64,000 nucleotides of DNA from Polyangium sp. y55x31 (lineage in GTDB: Bacteria > Myxococcota_A > Polyangia > Polyangiales > Polyangiaceae). Of this stretch, positions 36,979 through 45,898 are shown one piece after another. How positions within the stretch are numbered: the first letter of the stretch is position 1; every line of letters begins with the position of its first letter. Position numbers and translations under genes: made by a program. The notes beneath the pieces are model-generated. The model was not told where the DNA came from and did not search any database. It worked only from the letters and a program-made list of their open reading frames with translations. The DNA lies in NCBI RefSeq assembly GCF_029946505.1, contig NZ_JARZHG010000017.1, positions 62,001 through 126,000 on the forward strand, read 5' to 3'.

Positions 36979-37950
36979 ATGAAGACGTCCGAAGACAAAG
37001 CGATCCTTTCGCTGATGCGCGAGACCGAGCACGATCTGCCGTGGCTCGAGCGCGCCCTCCAGGCGGCCATCAAGCTCGAGCACGCCACGTTGCCGCCGTA
37101 TCTGTGCGCGCTGTGGTCGATCAAGGACGAGACCGATCCCTCCTATTCGATCCTTCGCGGCATCGTGATGGACGAGATGCGTCACATGGGTCTCGCGTGC
37201 AACCTGCTCACCACCCTCGGCGGCACGCCGCGCATTCATGAAGAGGGCTTCGTCCCGACGTATCCAGGGCCATTGCCGGGCGGGGTGCGACCGGGCCTCG
37301 AGGTCACCCTCGCAGGGCTCTCCAGGCCTCAGATCGAGAAGGTCTACATGGAGATCGAGATGCCCGAGCGGCCACTCGCACTGGCCGAGACGTACCCGAC
37401 GATCGGCAAATTCTACGACGCGATCCAGGCCGCCTTCGACAAGCTCGCTCCCAGCCAGATCACCGGGCAGCGGCAGATCGACCGCTTCGTCTTCGCGATC
37501 AAAAACCACGACGACGCCAGGCGCGCGATCGATCTGATCAAGCGCCAGGGCGAGGGGACCAGCGATTCCCCTTATACCGACCCGACGAACCCCCGCAAGC
37601 TCGCGCACTATTACGCGTTCAAGGAGATCCTCATCGGCAACAAGCTCGAGAAAAACGAGCGAGGAGAGTGGGTGTTCAAGGGGGCGCCGATTCCCTTCCC
37701 GGACGTCCATCCCATGGCGACCGTGCCCCCGGGCGGCTACGACCTGCCCACGGCGAGGCAATTCGACGAGCTTTACACGAAGATGCTCCTGGCCCTCGAG
37801 AATGCGTGGAAGCGAGAAGGGGGCAGCATCGGCCCCGCCGTCGGCTTGATGCACGAGCTGCCCAGCCTCGCGCTGGACCTCATGAGGACGCCTTTGCCTT
37901 CCAACCCGAGCCGTACCTACGGGCCTTGCTTCCGCTTCCGGCCCTCCTGA
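36979..37950 (+). CDS. ferritin-like domain protein
   Basis: 323 residues from ATG 36979 (GAGGA upstream; ATG 36961 and a longer frame are alternatives). Ferritin-like four-helix signature with carboxylate/His iron ligands: AAIKLEHATLPPYLCALWSI and IVMDEMRHMGLACNLLTTLG, followed by the usual GGTPRIHEEGFVPTYPGPLP. This is the ferritin-like family also seen in VioB-type and other secondary-metabolite proteins. A di-iron oxidase or oxygenase role is plausible. Followed 86 nt later by the zinc-protease-like gene on the same strand. Confidence 0.88.
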   Translation: MKTSEDKAILSLMRETEHDLPWLERALQAAIKLEHATLPPYLCALWSIKDETDPSYSILRGIVMDEMRHMGLACNLLTTLGGTPRIHEEGFVPTYPGPLPGGVRPGLEVTLAGLSRPQIEKVYMEIEMPERPLALAETYPTIGKFYDAIQAAFDKLAPSQITGQRQIDRFVFAIKNHDDARRAIDLIKRQGEGTSDSPYTDPTNPRKLAHYYAFKEILIGNKLEKNERGEWVFKGAPIPFPDVHPMATVPPGGYDLPTARQFDELYTKMLLALENAWKREGGSIGPAVGLMHELPSLALDLMRTPLPSNPSRTYGPCFRFRPS

Positions 37951-38036
37951 GCGGAGGGCGACGATATCCCATTCGTTCATGCACGTCACGTGGCGCGCGG
38001 CCACGGCGCGATCCCGCGCGAGAAAGGAAAATGCCC

Positions 38037-39482
38037 ATGTCCATCCCGAACGATCAGGTTACCGAGTTCCGTAACGCTTCCGTGGCCGAAGTGGACGCCT
38101 GGCAAGACGACCCCGGGGCCGGCGCCAATCCGGTGGGTGGGGCTCTCGTCACGCGTCCGACGCCGAACACCGAGAAGGGGCCGTTCCCCACGAAGATCCA
38201 GGGGAAGCCGCCGATCGCCAAGCGTTACGATCGCGGCTCCGCCGAGTTTCGCTACTGGGTCGCGGCCAGCGCGCTGCGTCGTGCGTCCGATTTCTGGGGC
38301 GAGATCCTCCCCAACGGGACGTGGCAAACGAACGTCGGCCCTACGCTGAACGTCGTCCTCGAGGAGGGTGTCGATCTGAATGCATATTACAATCGGAGGA
38401 CGCTCTCGTTCTTCAAGGACACCGTGCAGGGGCGCACCGTGTATTCGGCCGAGAGCCCCGACATCGTTTGTCATGAATTCGGTCACGCGGTGCTCGACGC
38501 CATCCGCCCGCAGCTCTGGAGCACGGCCAGCTACGAGCCGAGCGCCTTCCACGAGTCGTTCGGGGACATGAGCGCCATCCTCACGGCGCTCGGGCTGCCC
38601 GAAATGCGGATGACGGTCCTCCACGAGACCGACGGACGGCTGAACGCCAATTCGCGGCTGTCCCGGCTCGCCGAGCAGCTCGGGTGGGCCATCCGCCAGC
38701 GCTCTCCCCATTCGGTCGACGCCGACAGCCTGCGCAACGCTGCCAACGCATTCACGTACATCCCGCCATTGCAGTTGCCGGCGTCCGGGCCCGCTTCCAT
38801 GTTGTCGCGCGAGGTGCACTCGCACTCGCGCCTGTTCACGGGCGCATTCCTGGACGCACTCGCGGGCATGTTCGCGACCGAGCGGAACCGCAACGAGGAG
38901 ACGCTGCGGGCGGTGAGCGTCACCCTCGGGAAGCTGCTCGTCGAGGCCGTGCGCTCGGCCCCCATCACCGCACGTTATTTCGCGCAGGTCGCCGCGCAGC
39001 TCGTGGCGCTCGCAATGGAGGAGAACGAGTCCTACGGCGCGGCGATCCAGCGAGCGATGAGCCGGCGCGGCATCCTCTCGGCGGCGAGCGCCTTCGCGAT
39101 CACGGCGGGGCCGCAAAAGCGCGCGGCCTTCGCCGCAGCGGTGGCGGCTCCCCAGCCGGCGTTGAAGGAGGTCGACCTCAGTGATTACGGATTCAGTGTC
39201 CCCAAGATCAAGGTGCAAGCGGCGGCGGAGACGTCGCAGTTCCGAGCGCTGAGCTTCGGGGCCATGTACAAGGCGGCCGAGGCTGCGCTGGACGACGACG
39301 GCGAAGAGAGCGTGTTCGTGGCAGACCTCATTCACAGCGATTGCCTGGACGGACGAGAGTTCGCTCCCCCGCAGCGCGGCATCGCCCCCCAGACGGCGCC
39401 AAAGACGCATTACCTCGAGAAGGTCGGGGGCGACGTCTTCCTGCGCCGGGCTTTCTTCGATTGCGTGCACGTTCGCCGATAG
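38037..39482 (+). CDS. zinc metallopeptidase-like protein (HExxH)
   Basis: 481 residues from ATG 38037 (AAAGGA 8 nt upstream; ATG 38031 possible). CHEFGHAVLDAIRP gives HExxH at about 146-150. AFHESFGDMSAIL about 25 residues later supplies the third ligand Glu, the gluzincin arrangement seen in thermolysin-type (M4) enzymes. No signal peptide or propeptide is obvious, so it may act in the cytosol or leave by another route. The C-terminal 150 residues are not assigned. Neighbours are a ferritin-like protein and an unknown protein, a set possibly transcribed together. Confidence 0.8.
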   Translation: MSIPNDQVTEFRNASVAEVDAWQDDPGAGANPVGGALVTRPTPNTEKGPFPTKIQGKPPIAKRYDRGSAEFRYWVAASALRRASDFWGEILPNGTWQTNVGPTLNVVLEEGVDLNAYYNRRTLSFFKDTVQGRTVYSAESPDIVCHEFGHAVLDAIRPQLWSTASYEPSAFHESFGDMSAILTALGLPEMRMTVLHETDGRLNANSRLSRLAEQLGWAIRQRSPHSVDADSLRNAANAFTYIPPLQLPASGPASMLSREVHSHSRLFTGAFLDALAGMFATERNRNEETLRAVSVTLGKLLVEAVRSAPITARYFAQVAAQLVALAMEENESYGAAIQRAMSRRGILSAASAFAITAGPQKRAAFAAAVAAPQPALKEVDLSDYGFSVPKIKVQAAAETSQFRALSFGAMYKAAEAALDDDGEESVFVADLIHSDCLDGREFAPPQRGIAPQTAPKTHYLEKVGGDVFLRRAFFDCVHVRR

Positions 39483-39582
39483 CGGTTCGTGCTCGTTGCG
39501 GTAGAGTCGGGGAGCGAGCGGCTCGGGCGTGCCGCCCGCTGCTCGCTCCCACGCCAAGCATTACGCTCGAGGAACAGTCCCC

Positions 39583-40416
39583 ATGGCGAATCTCCATCCC
39601 TGTGTGCTTCTGATCGAGCTCGGCGACGCAGTCATGCATGCAGGTCGCCTGCGGTCCGGCGTATCCGAGGCGCTCGTGGTGCTCACGGAGCACGTGCACA
39701 TCGGACTGCTCGCGCGCGCGGAGGACGCGCAGGGCAGGGATGCCCTCCTCCCGGTCACCGAGAGCCTGCGCGCGCTCGGTTTGTCGCGGTTTTTCGAGCC
39801 GGCTGCGCAACATGTCCTCGTCCATGCCGAGCCCATTCCGGGTCGTCACGTCTTCCAGGATGCCCGGTCGTGGGTCGGCACCGACGCCGAAGGGGGGGCA
39901 ATCGTCCTCGTCACGGCCCGCGAGGAAATGGCGAAACAAGCGCGCGCGCTCGGCATCCACGTCCTCCGGTTCGGCCCTGGTGGCCAATTCGACGAATGGG
40001 AAGCTCTTCCGCTCCTCGTCCTGCGCGAGCTTGAAGGGGGCCACGATGCTCGGTCGCTCCTGCCCGCCCTCAACCTTCGGCTGGAGCAGCGATTCGGATT
40101 GTCGCTGTCGCATATCGAGTCCATCGATCGAGGTCGACACGGGCGTATCCGCATCGCAGGAATCGTACCCACGGGGGGAGGGGAGGACGGGCTCTCGCCG
40201 ATGTCGGTGACGATCGAGCTCGCGCCGGACGGTGATGTCGCGACGTTGATCGAGCCGGGCGCGCGTGAGGAGGCCGAGGCGTTTCACGAGACGCTCGAGC
40301 AGAATCGGCAGGTCGCGGGTATCGGGGATCCCCTGGAGCCGGGAATGACGCACGTGATGGAGGAGAGCCCCGAGGGTGAGCTGCGCCCCGTTCGGAAGCG
40401 ATTCTCGATCGGCTGA
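39583..40416 (+). CDS. protein of unknown function, 277 aa
   Basis: ATG 39583 (MANLHPCVLLIELGDAVMHA). No signal or TM segment. The order of segments VLLIELGDAVMHAGRLRSGV, IPGRHVFQDARSW and GGAIVLVTAREEMAKQARAL resembles a HAD-like Rossmann layout, but the canonical DxD nucleophile motif is not present. The C-terminal half is beta-rich. Downstream of the metallopeptidase-like gene by 100 nt on the same strand. Not assigned. Confidence 0.6.
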   Translation: MANLHPCVLLIELGDAVMHAGRLRSGVSEALVVLTEHVHIGLLARAEDAQGRDALLPVTESLRALGLSRFFEPAAQHVLVHAEPIPGRHVFQDARSWVGTDAEGGAIVLVTAREEMAKQARALGIHVLRFGPGGQFDEWEALPLLVLRELEGGHDARSLLPALNLRLEQRFGLSLSHIESIDRGRHGRIRIAGIVPTGGGEDGLSPMSVTIELAPDGDVATLIEPGAREEAEAFHETLEQNRQVAGIGDPLEPGMTHVMEESPEGELRPVRKRFSIG

Positions 40417-40541
40417 ATGATCGGCGGGGCGAACCCGGCGCGCGCAAGGGGCCGGGGGGCCCTCGGCGAGCCGGCCGGGCCTCTCCGCCTTTCGCCAACA
40501 TCGCCCAAGTCGACCGGCCCGATATCGGCTATGGTGAGCCC

Positions 40542-41459
40542 ATGGGACATGGCTCTGCCCAGGCTCTCGAAGGGAAGGCGCGGCGGCGCTCGCGGGATGA
40601 CGGGCCGCGGATCGAGCGCTGGCGCCCCGAGGGCATCGACGGGCTCAGCATGTTCCGCGTCGAGGGGGTCTCGCGCCCGCTTTCCTCGTACGCGGAGCAT
40701 TACGGCGTCGCGGTGGTCCTGGAGGGCGCATTCGACGGCTGGTACCGAGGCGCCGTTCGCACGCTCACGGCTGGCAGTCTCAAGCTCAAGGAACCCGGCG
40801 AAGTGCACCGCGAAGTACGCGTGCACGCACCCTTCACGCTCCAGGGCGCCGCGTTCGCGTCGGACATGGTGGAGGAGGCCGCGCGCACGCTCGGTATCCC
40901 TCGCCCGGTGCGCTTCGTGCCCGTCGAGCCTGGGCGCGCGCCCCGGGCCACGGCGCTCGCCATGGCCATGCACGAGGCGCTCGCGGCGCGCGGGCCTGCC
41001 ACGCTGGAGCTCACGGCGCTGGTGACCGAGACGCTCACAGAGGTGCTCGCCACGTGCACGGAGCGCGGCGAGGTGCGCGTGCACGCGAGGGCCCCGCGGG
41101 CGGTGCGTCTGGCGCGCGATTACCTGCGCGCGAACGTCTCCGAGCCCATCACCCTCGACGCGCTCGCCGCCCACGCGGGCGCCGACAAGTTCCACCTCAT
41201 ACGCGCCTTCCGCGCCGAGCTCGGCATCCCGCCGTACGAATACCTGACACACCTGCGCGTGGCGCGCGCGGCCGAGCTGCTCGCGGCTGGAATGACGGGC
41301 GCCGAGGCCGCGCACGCGGTGGGCCTCTTCGACGAGAGTCAGCTCCACCGCCATTTCCGCCGCATCCTCGGCACGACGCCCGGCAAGTTCGCGCGCGCAA
41401 TGCGGCGCCAAGATCGCCCAAGTGGCGCCTCCGCGTCGCGGCTAGCTTGCCGGGCATGA
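40542..41459 (+). CDS. AraC family transcriptional regulator
   Basis: 305 residues from ATG 40542. N-terminal sensing domain of cupin type (about 20-130). C-terminal AraC HTH pair: ITLDALAAHAGADKFHLIRA and MTGAEAAHAVGLFDESQLHR, then HFRRILGTTPGKFARAM. Its stop overlaps the aldo/keto reductase start (ATGA), so both are translated from one mRNA; the regulator probably controls that enzyme. Confidence 0.92.
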   Translation: MGHGSAQALEGKARRRSRDDGPRIERWRPEGIDGLSMFRVEGVSRPLSSYAEHYGVAVVLEGAFDGWYRGAVRTLTAGSLKLKEPGEVHREVRVHAPFTLQGAAFASDMVEEAARTLGIPRPVRFVPVEPGRAPRATALAMAMHEALAARGPATLELTALVTETLTEVLATCTERGEVRVHARAPRAVRLARDYLRANVSEPITLDALAAHAGADKFHLIRAFRAELGIPPYEYLTHLRVARAAELLAAGMTGAEAAHAVGLFDESQLHRHFRRILGTTPGKFARAMRRQDRPSGASASRLACRA

Positions 41460-42388
41460 GCGACGACCTCTCGAAGAAAACTCACGATTTCGCCACCTCG
41501 CCCGCCACCATCCGCCTCGGCGATCTCGAGGTCTTTCGCCTCGGCTACGGCGCCATGCGCTTGCCCGGCAAGGACGTCTGGGGCGAGCCCGAGGATCCCC
41601 ATCGCGCGCTCGGCGTGCTGCGGCGGGTGATCGAGCTGGGCATCAATCTCATCGATACCTCCTGGTTTTACGGCCCGCACGTGGCCAACCGACTCATCTC
41701 CGAGGCGCTGTATCCGTATCCGAAGGATCTCGTCATTGCCACGAAGCTCGGCGGCAAACGCTTGCCGGACAAGTCCTGGGCGCCCTTCGCGCGGCCCGAG
41801 GAGCTGCGGCAGGGCTGCGAGGAGGACCTGCGCACGCTGCGGCTGGAGCGATGCGACGTGACGCATTTCCGCTACATGCTCGGCACGGGCGTGCCTTTCC
41901 GCGAGTCGCTCGACGCGATGATCGAGCTGCAGAAGGAGGGCAAGATCCGGCACCTCGCGCTGAGCAACGTGGGCACGGCGGAGCTACTGGATGCGCTCGA
42001 GCGGACGCCGATCGTGGCGGTGCAAAACCTCTACAACGTGGCGGGCGGGCTCGGATCTCTGGCCCGCGCGACACACGCGGAGGTCGAGTCGCCGGACGCG
42101 GTGCTCGAAGCTTGCGAGGCGCGCGGCATCGCATACCTGCCGTTCTTCCCGCTGGCGATCGGCAACCTCGGCAAGGCGCATCCAGCGCTCGACGGGGCGG
42201 CGGCGCGGCATGGCGCAACGCCCGCGCAGATCGCGCTCGCCTGGCTGCTCGCGCGCTCGCCGGTGATGCTGCCGATCCCGGGGACCAGCTCGATCGCGCA
42301 CCTGGAGGAGAACTGGGCAGCGCGCAAGATCGCGCTGACGCGGGACGAGGTGGAGGCCATGGCACGCGAGGCGCGGGCGGGCGGTTGA
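41456..42388 (+). CDS. aldo/keto reductase
   Basis: 310 residues from ATG 41456. Catalytic Asp-Tyr in NLIDTSWFYGPHVAN, Lys in LVIATKLGGKRL, His in CDVTHFRYML. NADPH-binding end LPIPGTSSIAHLEENWAARK. A cytosolic oxidoreductase acting on aldehydes or ketones. Start overlaps the AraC stop by 4 nt. Confidence 0.93.
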   Translation: MSDDLSKKTHDFATSPATIRLGDLEVFRLGYGAMRLPGKDVWGEPEDPHRALGVLRRVIELGINLIDTSWFYGPHVANRLISEALYPYPKDLVIATKLGGKRLPDKSWAPFARPEELRQGCEEDLRTLRLERCDVTHFRYMLGTGVPFRESLDAMIELQKEGKIRHLALSNVGTAELLDALERTPIVAVQNLYNVAGGLGSLARATHAEVESPDAVLEACEARGIAYLPFFPLAIGNLGKAHPALDGAAARHGATPAQIALAWLLARSPVMLPIPGTSSIAHLEENWAARKIALTRDEVEAMAREARAGG

Positions 42389-42548
42389 ACGGCGGCCCCA
42401 GGGCGCAAGGAAGTTCCGCGGCCGTGGAACCGATGTCGCGTCGGGCATGATCGTCGACAACGGCCGGCGACTTCGTGGACGACCACCGCGACCTCGTCGA
42501 AAAGCGCGCTGGGCGCCCGGCGGTAGCATCGTGGTAAGCTCTCGCCCC

Positions 42549-43211
42549 ATGGATCGAGCTTCCTTCCAGCGCCGCGAAGCGACCTTTTTCGCGGCGTACC
42601 TCGCCAGCGCGGCGGCCTCGTGTTCGCTCGTCGTGCTCGCGCCGGGCTCGATCGCCTATCGCCTGGTCAAGGTCGTCCCGCTTTTGTTGCTTTGCGCCGC
42701 TCGTCTGCGCGAGAGGCAAGGGCGGCTCGCGAAGCTCGTCGGGCTCGGGCTCTTCGCATCGCTCGTCGCCGACGTCGTCATCGATAGCGTCTTCGTCGCC
42801 GGGCTCGGGGTATTTCTGGTCGCGCACCTCTTTTATCTCGCCGGAATGGGTTTGCCAAAACGCGCGGCCGACTGGCTCCCGATGCTGCCGGCACTCGCCT
42901 TCGGCGGGCTCATGTGGGGAATCCTCGTCGGATCCGGCCGCGCGCCGGAGGCCCTGCACGCGCCGATCACGGCATACGCAATCGTCATCTCGTCGATGCT
43001 CGGCCGGGCGCTCGGCCGAGCCCTCGTCGAACCGAAGGACCACGCCGCCCGCATCTTCTGCGCAGGCGCGGTCTTCTTCGTGATATCGGACTCGCTCATC
43101 GGGGTGAACCGCTGGCTGTTTCCTCTCCCTCTCGCGGCAGTCTGGATCCTCTCGACGTATTGGCTGGGCCAATTCTTGATTTTTAGAGGATCTGCGCGTT
43201 CGGCAGCGTAG
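42549..43211 (+). CDS. YhhN/lysoplasmalogenase-like membrane protein
   Basis: 220 residues from ATG 42549. About seven hydrophobic helices. The family pattern is visible: RLVKVVPLLLLCAARLRERQ, LGLFASLVADVVIDSVFVAG, FLVAHLFYLAGM, and FVISDSLIGVNRWLFPLPLA. Lysoplasmalogenases cleave the vinyl-ether bond of lysoplasmalogens; myxobacteria contain plasmalogen-type ether lipids, so such an enzyme would have a substrate. Ends immediately before the palindromic repeat element. Confidence 0.85.
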   Translation: MDRASFQRREATFFAAYLASAAASCSLVVLAPGSIAYRLVKVVPLLLLCAARLRERQGRLAKLVGLGLFASLVADVVIDSVFVAGLGVFLVAHLFYLAGMGLPKRAADWLPMLPALAFGGLMWGILVGSGRAPEALHAPITAYAIVISSMLGRALGRALVEPKDHAARIFCAGAVFFVISDSLIGVNRWLFPLPLAAVWILSTYWLGQFLIFRGSARSAA

Positions 43212-43503
43212 CGCCGGGGTTTCACCCCGGGCCCGACCAGGGGCTGTCCGCCCCTGGACCCGGACCAGCGCAAGCGCTGGACCTCAGGTGGAAAAACTGC
43301 GCTGCGCGCAGTTTTTCCAGCAGCCGGTGGCAAGACAGCGGTCAGATGAACCGTCAGCGCTGCGGTCTTGGCTGGCGACCCTGTCCCGTTCGATGAACTG
43401 CGCATCGCGCAGTTCATCGACCCCGAGTCCAGCGCTTGCGCTGGTCCGGGGTGCAGGGGGCGGACAGCCCCCTGCTGGGGTGCGGGGCAAAGCCCCGCGC
43501 ATC
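43210..43503. repeat. nested palindromic element, about 295 bp (MITE/REP-like)
   Basis: Imperfect terminal inverted repeats of about 75 bp (43210-43282 and 43427-43503) contain a perfect 21-bp inverted match (43262-43282 with 43427-43447). Each arm folds on itself (GCCGGGG with CCCCGGGC; CCAGCGC with GCGCTGG). The interior has two perfect hairpins: 14-bp stem at 43289-43319 and 13-bp stem at 43391-43419, both built on AACTGCGC with GCGCAGTT; and an imperfect stem between them (CAAGAC with GTCTTG). No open frame. Fills the whole gap between the YhhN and FIST genes. Likely a non-autonomous mobile or dispersed repeat. Confidence 0.75.
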
Positions 43504-43508
43504 CCCTC

Positions 43509-44711
43509 TCAGCCTGCAACAACGAGCGAAACCGACAAATTCGAGTGGACGTTGCCCACGCCGGGGACGTGGCCTTGCTCGCCGAAGGTGCAAAAGCCGA
43601 GGATCGGGATGTCGCCGAGACGACCTTGGAGGCGCGAGAGCACCTCCTCGATACGCCCGCCCACCGCGCCTGCGCAGCCTGCGCAGTAAATCAAGAATGC
43701 GCCGCGCGCGTCCCGCGGCTCGATGTTCGCTACGGCGAGACAGCGGTCGACGAGACGGTCGACGATGCCCACCAGCGAATCCGCGCTGCCGGACATCAGG
43801 CATACCGTGGCGCCTTGCGGCGCCTCGGCGAAGACGTCGATGCGGCCCTCGGGGTGCGCGTGCGCCGGGTGGAGCAGCAGGTAGAACGGCTGCGTCGCGT
43901 CGTCGCCGCGCGCGATGCCCACCGGGGTCACTGCGGTCTGCATGAGCAGGTTGCCGCCTTCGCGCACCTCGGCGGCGATCGAGTCGCCGATCCAGCCGTG
44001 GAGGACCTCGGTTGCCGGGCGGCCGTCGAGCGTCTCGATGGCGCGGCCGTTCGATGCGGTGATCACCGCGCGCTTGTCGGTGGGCTCGTAGGGGCCCTCG
44101 ATGACTGCGCCGATACGTACCGATGCGCCCCAGAGCCCTGCGAGGGTGACGCCCTCGCGCAGCACGGTCCGGTCCGTGAAGATGCTCCAGATGCCCTCGA
44201 TCGTGTGATCGGCGGCGCTGCCGCCGAAGACGGGCACGCCGGGCAGGACATCGGCGATGCCGGCGAGGATTTCCTCCTCGCGGCCGGGCGTGACGGCGAT
44301 GAACACGAGCCGCGGGGGCTCGCCCGCGGGGCCGCTCGATGCGAGCGCCTGCGCGGCCTTGCGGCCTGCCTCTCGCGCGCCCTCGGCGAGATCGGAGCTG
44401 CCCACGGCGAACGACGCATCCTGGCCGGCTCCGAGGAGGAGCACGCCCACGCCGCCATTTGTGCCCATGACCACGCCGCTGCCCGTGAGCACGCCGAGGG
44501 ACGTGGTCGCGCCGTGGAGGGGCACGCCGGGCAAGGCCTCGCGGAATGCTGCGTGCACCACGCTCGCGTCGTGATCGACCGTGGCAGCCACGATGGCGAG
44601 ACGCGGCTCCTGGCTCCCGAGCGCGCGGCGCGCGATGGATGCGGCCTCGCGCACGGCGGCGCGGGTATCCGGGGCGGCGCTGTGTCCAGCGCCCATGACG
44701 AGATCGCTCAT
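43509..44711 (-). CDS. FIST N/FIST C domain sensory protein
   Basis: 400 residues from ATG 44711 with GGAGGAGG upstream. FIST N covers about 30-220 (RLAIVAATVDHDASVVHAAF, LHGATTSLGVLTGSG, VFGGSAADHTIEGIW), FIST C about 225-385 (IYCAGCAGAVGGRIEEVLSR, ILGFCTFGEQGHVPG, NVHSNLSVSLVVAG). FIST proteins are predicted small-ligand (amino-acid-like) sensors. It stands alone without a fused effector. The upstream 158-residue gene on the same strand ends 34 nt before it. Confidence 0.92.
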   Translation of the reverse strand: MSDLVMGAGHSAAPDTRAAVREAASIARRALGSQEPRLAIVAATVDHDASVVHAAFREALPGVPLHGATTSLGVLTGSGVVMGTNGGVGVLLLGAGQDASFAVGSSDLAEGAREAGRKAAQALASSGPAGEPPRLVFIAVTPGREEEILAGIADVLPGVPVFGGSAADHTIEGIWSIFTDRTVLREGVTLAGLWGASVRIGAVIEGPYEPTDKRAVITASNGRAIETLDGRPATEVLHGWIGDSIAAEVREGGNLLMQTAVTPVGIARGDDATQPFYLLLHPAHAHPEGRIDVFAEAPQGATVCLMSGSADSLVGIVDRLVDRCLAVANIEPRDARGAFLIYCAGCAGAVGGRIEEVLSRLQGRLGDIPILGFCTFGEQGHVPGVGNVHSNLSVSLVVAG

Positions 44712-44745
44712 GGTCCTCCTCCCTGTTTCCTTCGTTGGGAGCGTT

Positions 44746-45222
44746 TTATCGTTGGATTGGCAAGAGCTGCAAGAGCCCGTCGAGCTCGGTCGCGGGCACG
44801 AGGGAGCGCAGCGCCCTGGCGAGCTTCGCGACCGCGTGTGGATCGTCGGGCGTCGCGGCGTCGTAGGTGCGCAGGTTGATGCCCGTCATCAGGATGAGAC
44901 GCGAGATGAAAAAGGCGCCGTGCTTCCGGTCGATCTGCCGCACCACCGCGGCGATGGCCCCGAGCGAGCGCCGTGGGGCTCCGGAGGAGGCGGGGCCCCC
45001 GGGGGGAGACGAGGGGGAGTACACCGCGTTGATGACGCTTTGCGGCGGGATGCGCTCGAGGGGCGCCGGGGGCGGCGAGGTCTCGAAGCTCGGCATGAAC
45101 GCGCTCACGGGCGCGGACGGCGCGGACGGCGTGGGCGGGCCGGGGCGAACCGAGCGAGGTCCCTCGGGAACCGCCTCCTGGTTCCACGGGGCGCGATCCA
45201 AGGGGCGTTGCGGGCTCGTCAC
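44746..45222 (-). CDS. protein of unknown function with Pro/Ser-rich N-terminus
   Basis: 158 residues from GTG 45222 (TTG 45261 is an alternative). The first 95 residues are Pro/Ser-rich and probably disordered. The C-terminal 65 residues look folded (IAAVVRQIDRKHGAFFISRL, LMTGINLRTYDAATPDD). No family recognised. It precedes the FIST gene on the same strand by 34 nt, so a functional link is likely. Confidence 0.6.
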   Translation of the reverse strand: MTSPQRPLDRAPWNQEAVPEGPRSVRPGPPTPSAPSAPVSAFMPSFETSPPPAPLERIPPQSVINAVYSPSSPPGGPASSGAPRRSLGAIAAVVRQIDRKHGAFFISRLILMTGINLRTYDAATPDDPHAVAKLARALRSLVPATELDGLLQLLPIQR

Positions 45223-45470
45223 GGAGATACTCTCGCGCAAAATCGCGTGCGACGTCCACAACGAACTGCAATCGTGCCTCTCTGCGCGTCAGCCGCTGTG
45301 CGCCAATCGTCTGGCTGCCGGAAAAACGGGCGCTCGCTGCCCGGGCCCTCGGAGACCGCGGCGCCACGTTTCCGCTGGGCGTGCGTGGTTCGTCGGACAG
45401 CGCGGCATCCCGTTCGCATGCGCATCGGCGCGATCCGGCGATGCTGTGCACCGGAAGGAGGGATTGAGCC

Positions 45471-45848
45471 ATGACTGGGCAGAAAGGATGGGCCTTCTTC
45501 GCTTCGTTCGTGCTCGCTCTGGTCGGTTTGCCGGCCGTGGCCCACGCGCAGGGCCCAGAGGACGCGAAGATGACGCCGTCGCCCCTGGATACGGGCGGCA
45601 GGTCGCTCGCGGATTTCCTCGCGCAAGGCAAGGAGTGGGAAGTCACGCTCGGATCGGCCTCGCCGGAGGCGCGCGACACCATCTCGCGGTGGGCGGCGGG
45701 CGGCAAGCTCGACAAGCTCGAGATGTATACGCTGCCGGGCGGTCGCGTCTTCTTCGAGGCTCATATCAGCAAGGGTGGGCGAAGCTTCGAGGTCCTCGTC
45801 GCGTCCGATGGGCAGACGGTCGCCCAGGGCAGCAACGTAGCCGACTGA
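45471..45848 (+). CDS. small secreted protein
   Basis: 125 residues from ATG 45471, GGAGGG upstream. Clear Sec signal peptide (KGWAFFASFVLALVGLPAVA, cleavage AHA-QG). The mature 95 residues (KEWEVTLGSASPEARDTISR; GGRVFFEAHISKGGRSFEVL) have no recognised family. Periplasmic or extracellular. Convergent with the membrane-protein gene. Confidence 0.65.
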   Translation: MTGQKGWAFFASFVLALVGLPAVAHAQGPEDAKMTPSPLDTGGRSLADFLAQGKEWEVTLGSASPEARDTISRWAAGGKLDKLEMYTLPGGRVFFEAHISKGGRSFEVLVASDGQTVAQGSNVAD

Positions 45849-45898
45849 TGGGCGGACACCTGGTTCCACGGTCGGGAAACGTGCGAGCCATCGGCGCA

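Noticed and set aside
44708..45715. 335-codon minus-strand open frame spanning the 45.2-45.7 kb region
   Set aside because: Out of frame with the more protein-like 158-aa gene and antisense to the secreted-protein gene; composition is Arg/Ala-rich and without motifs.
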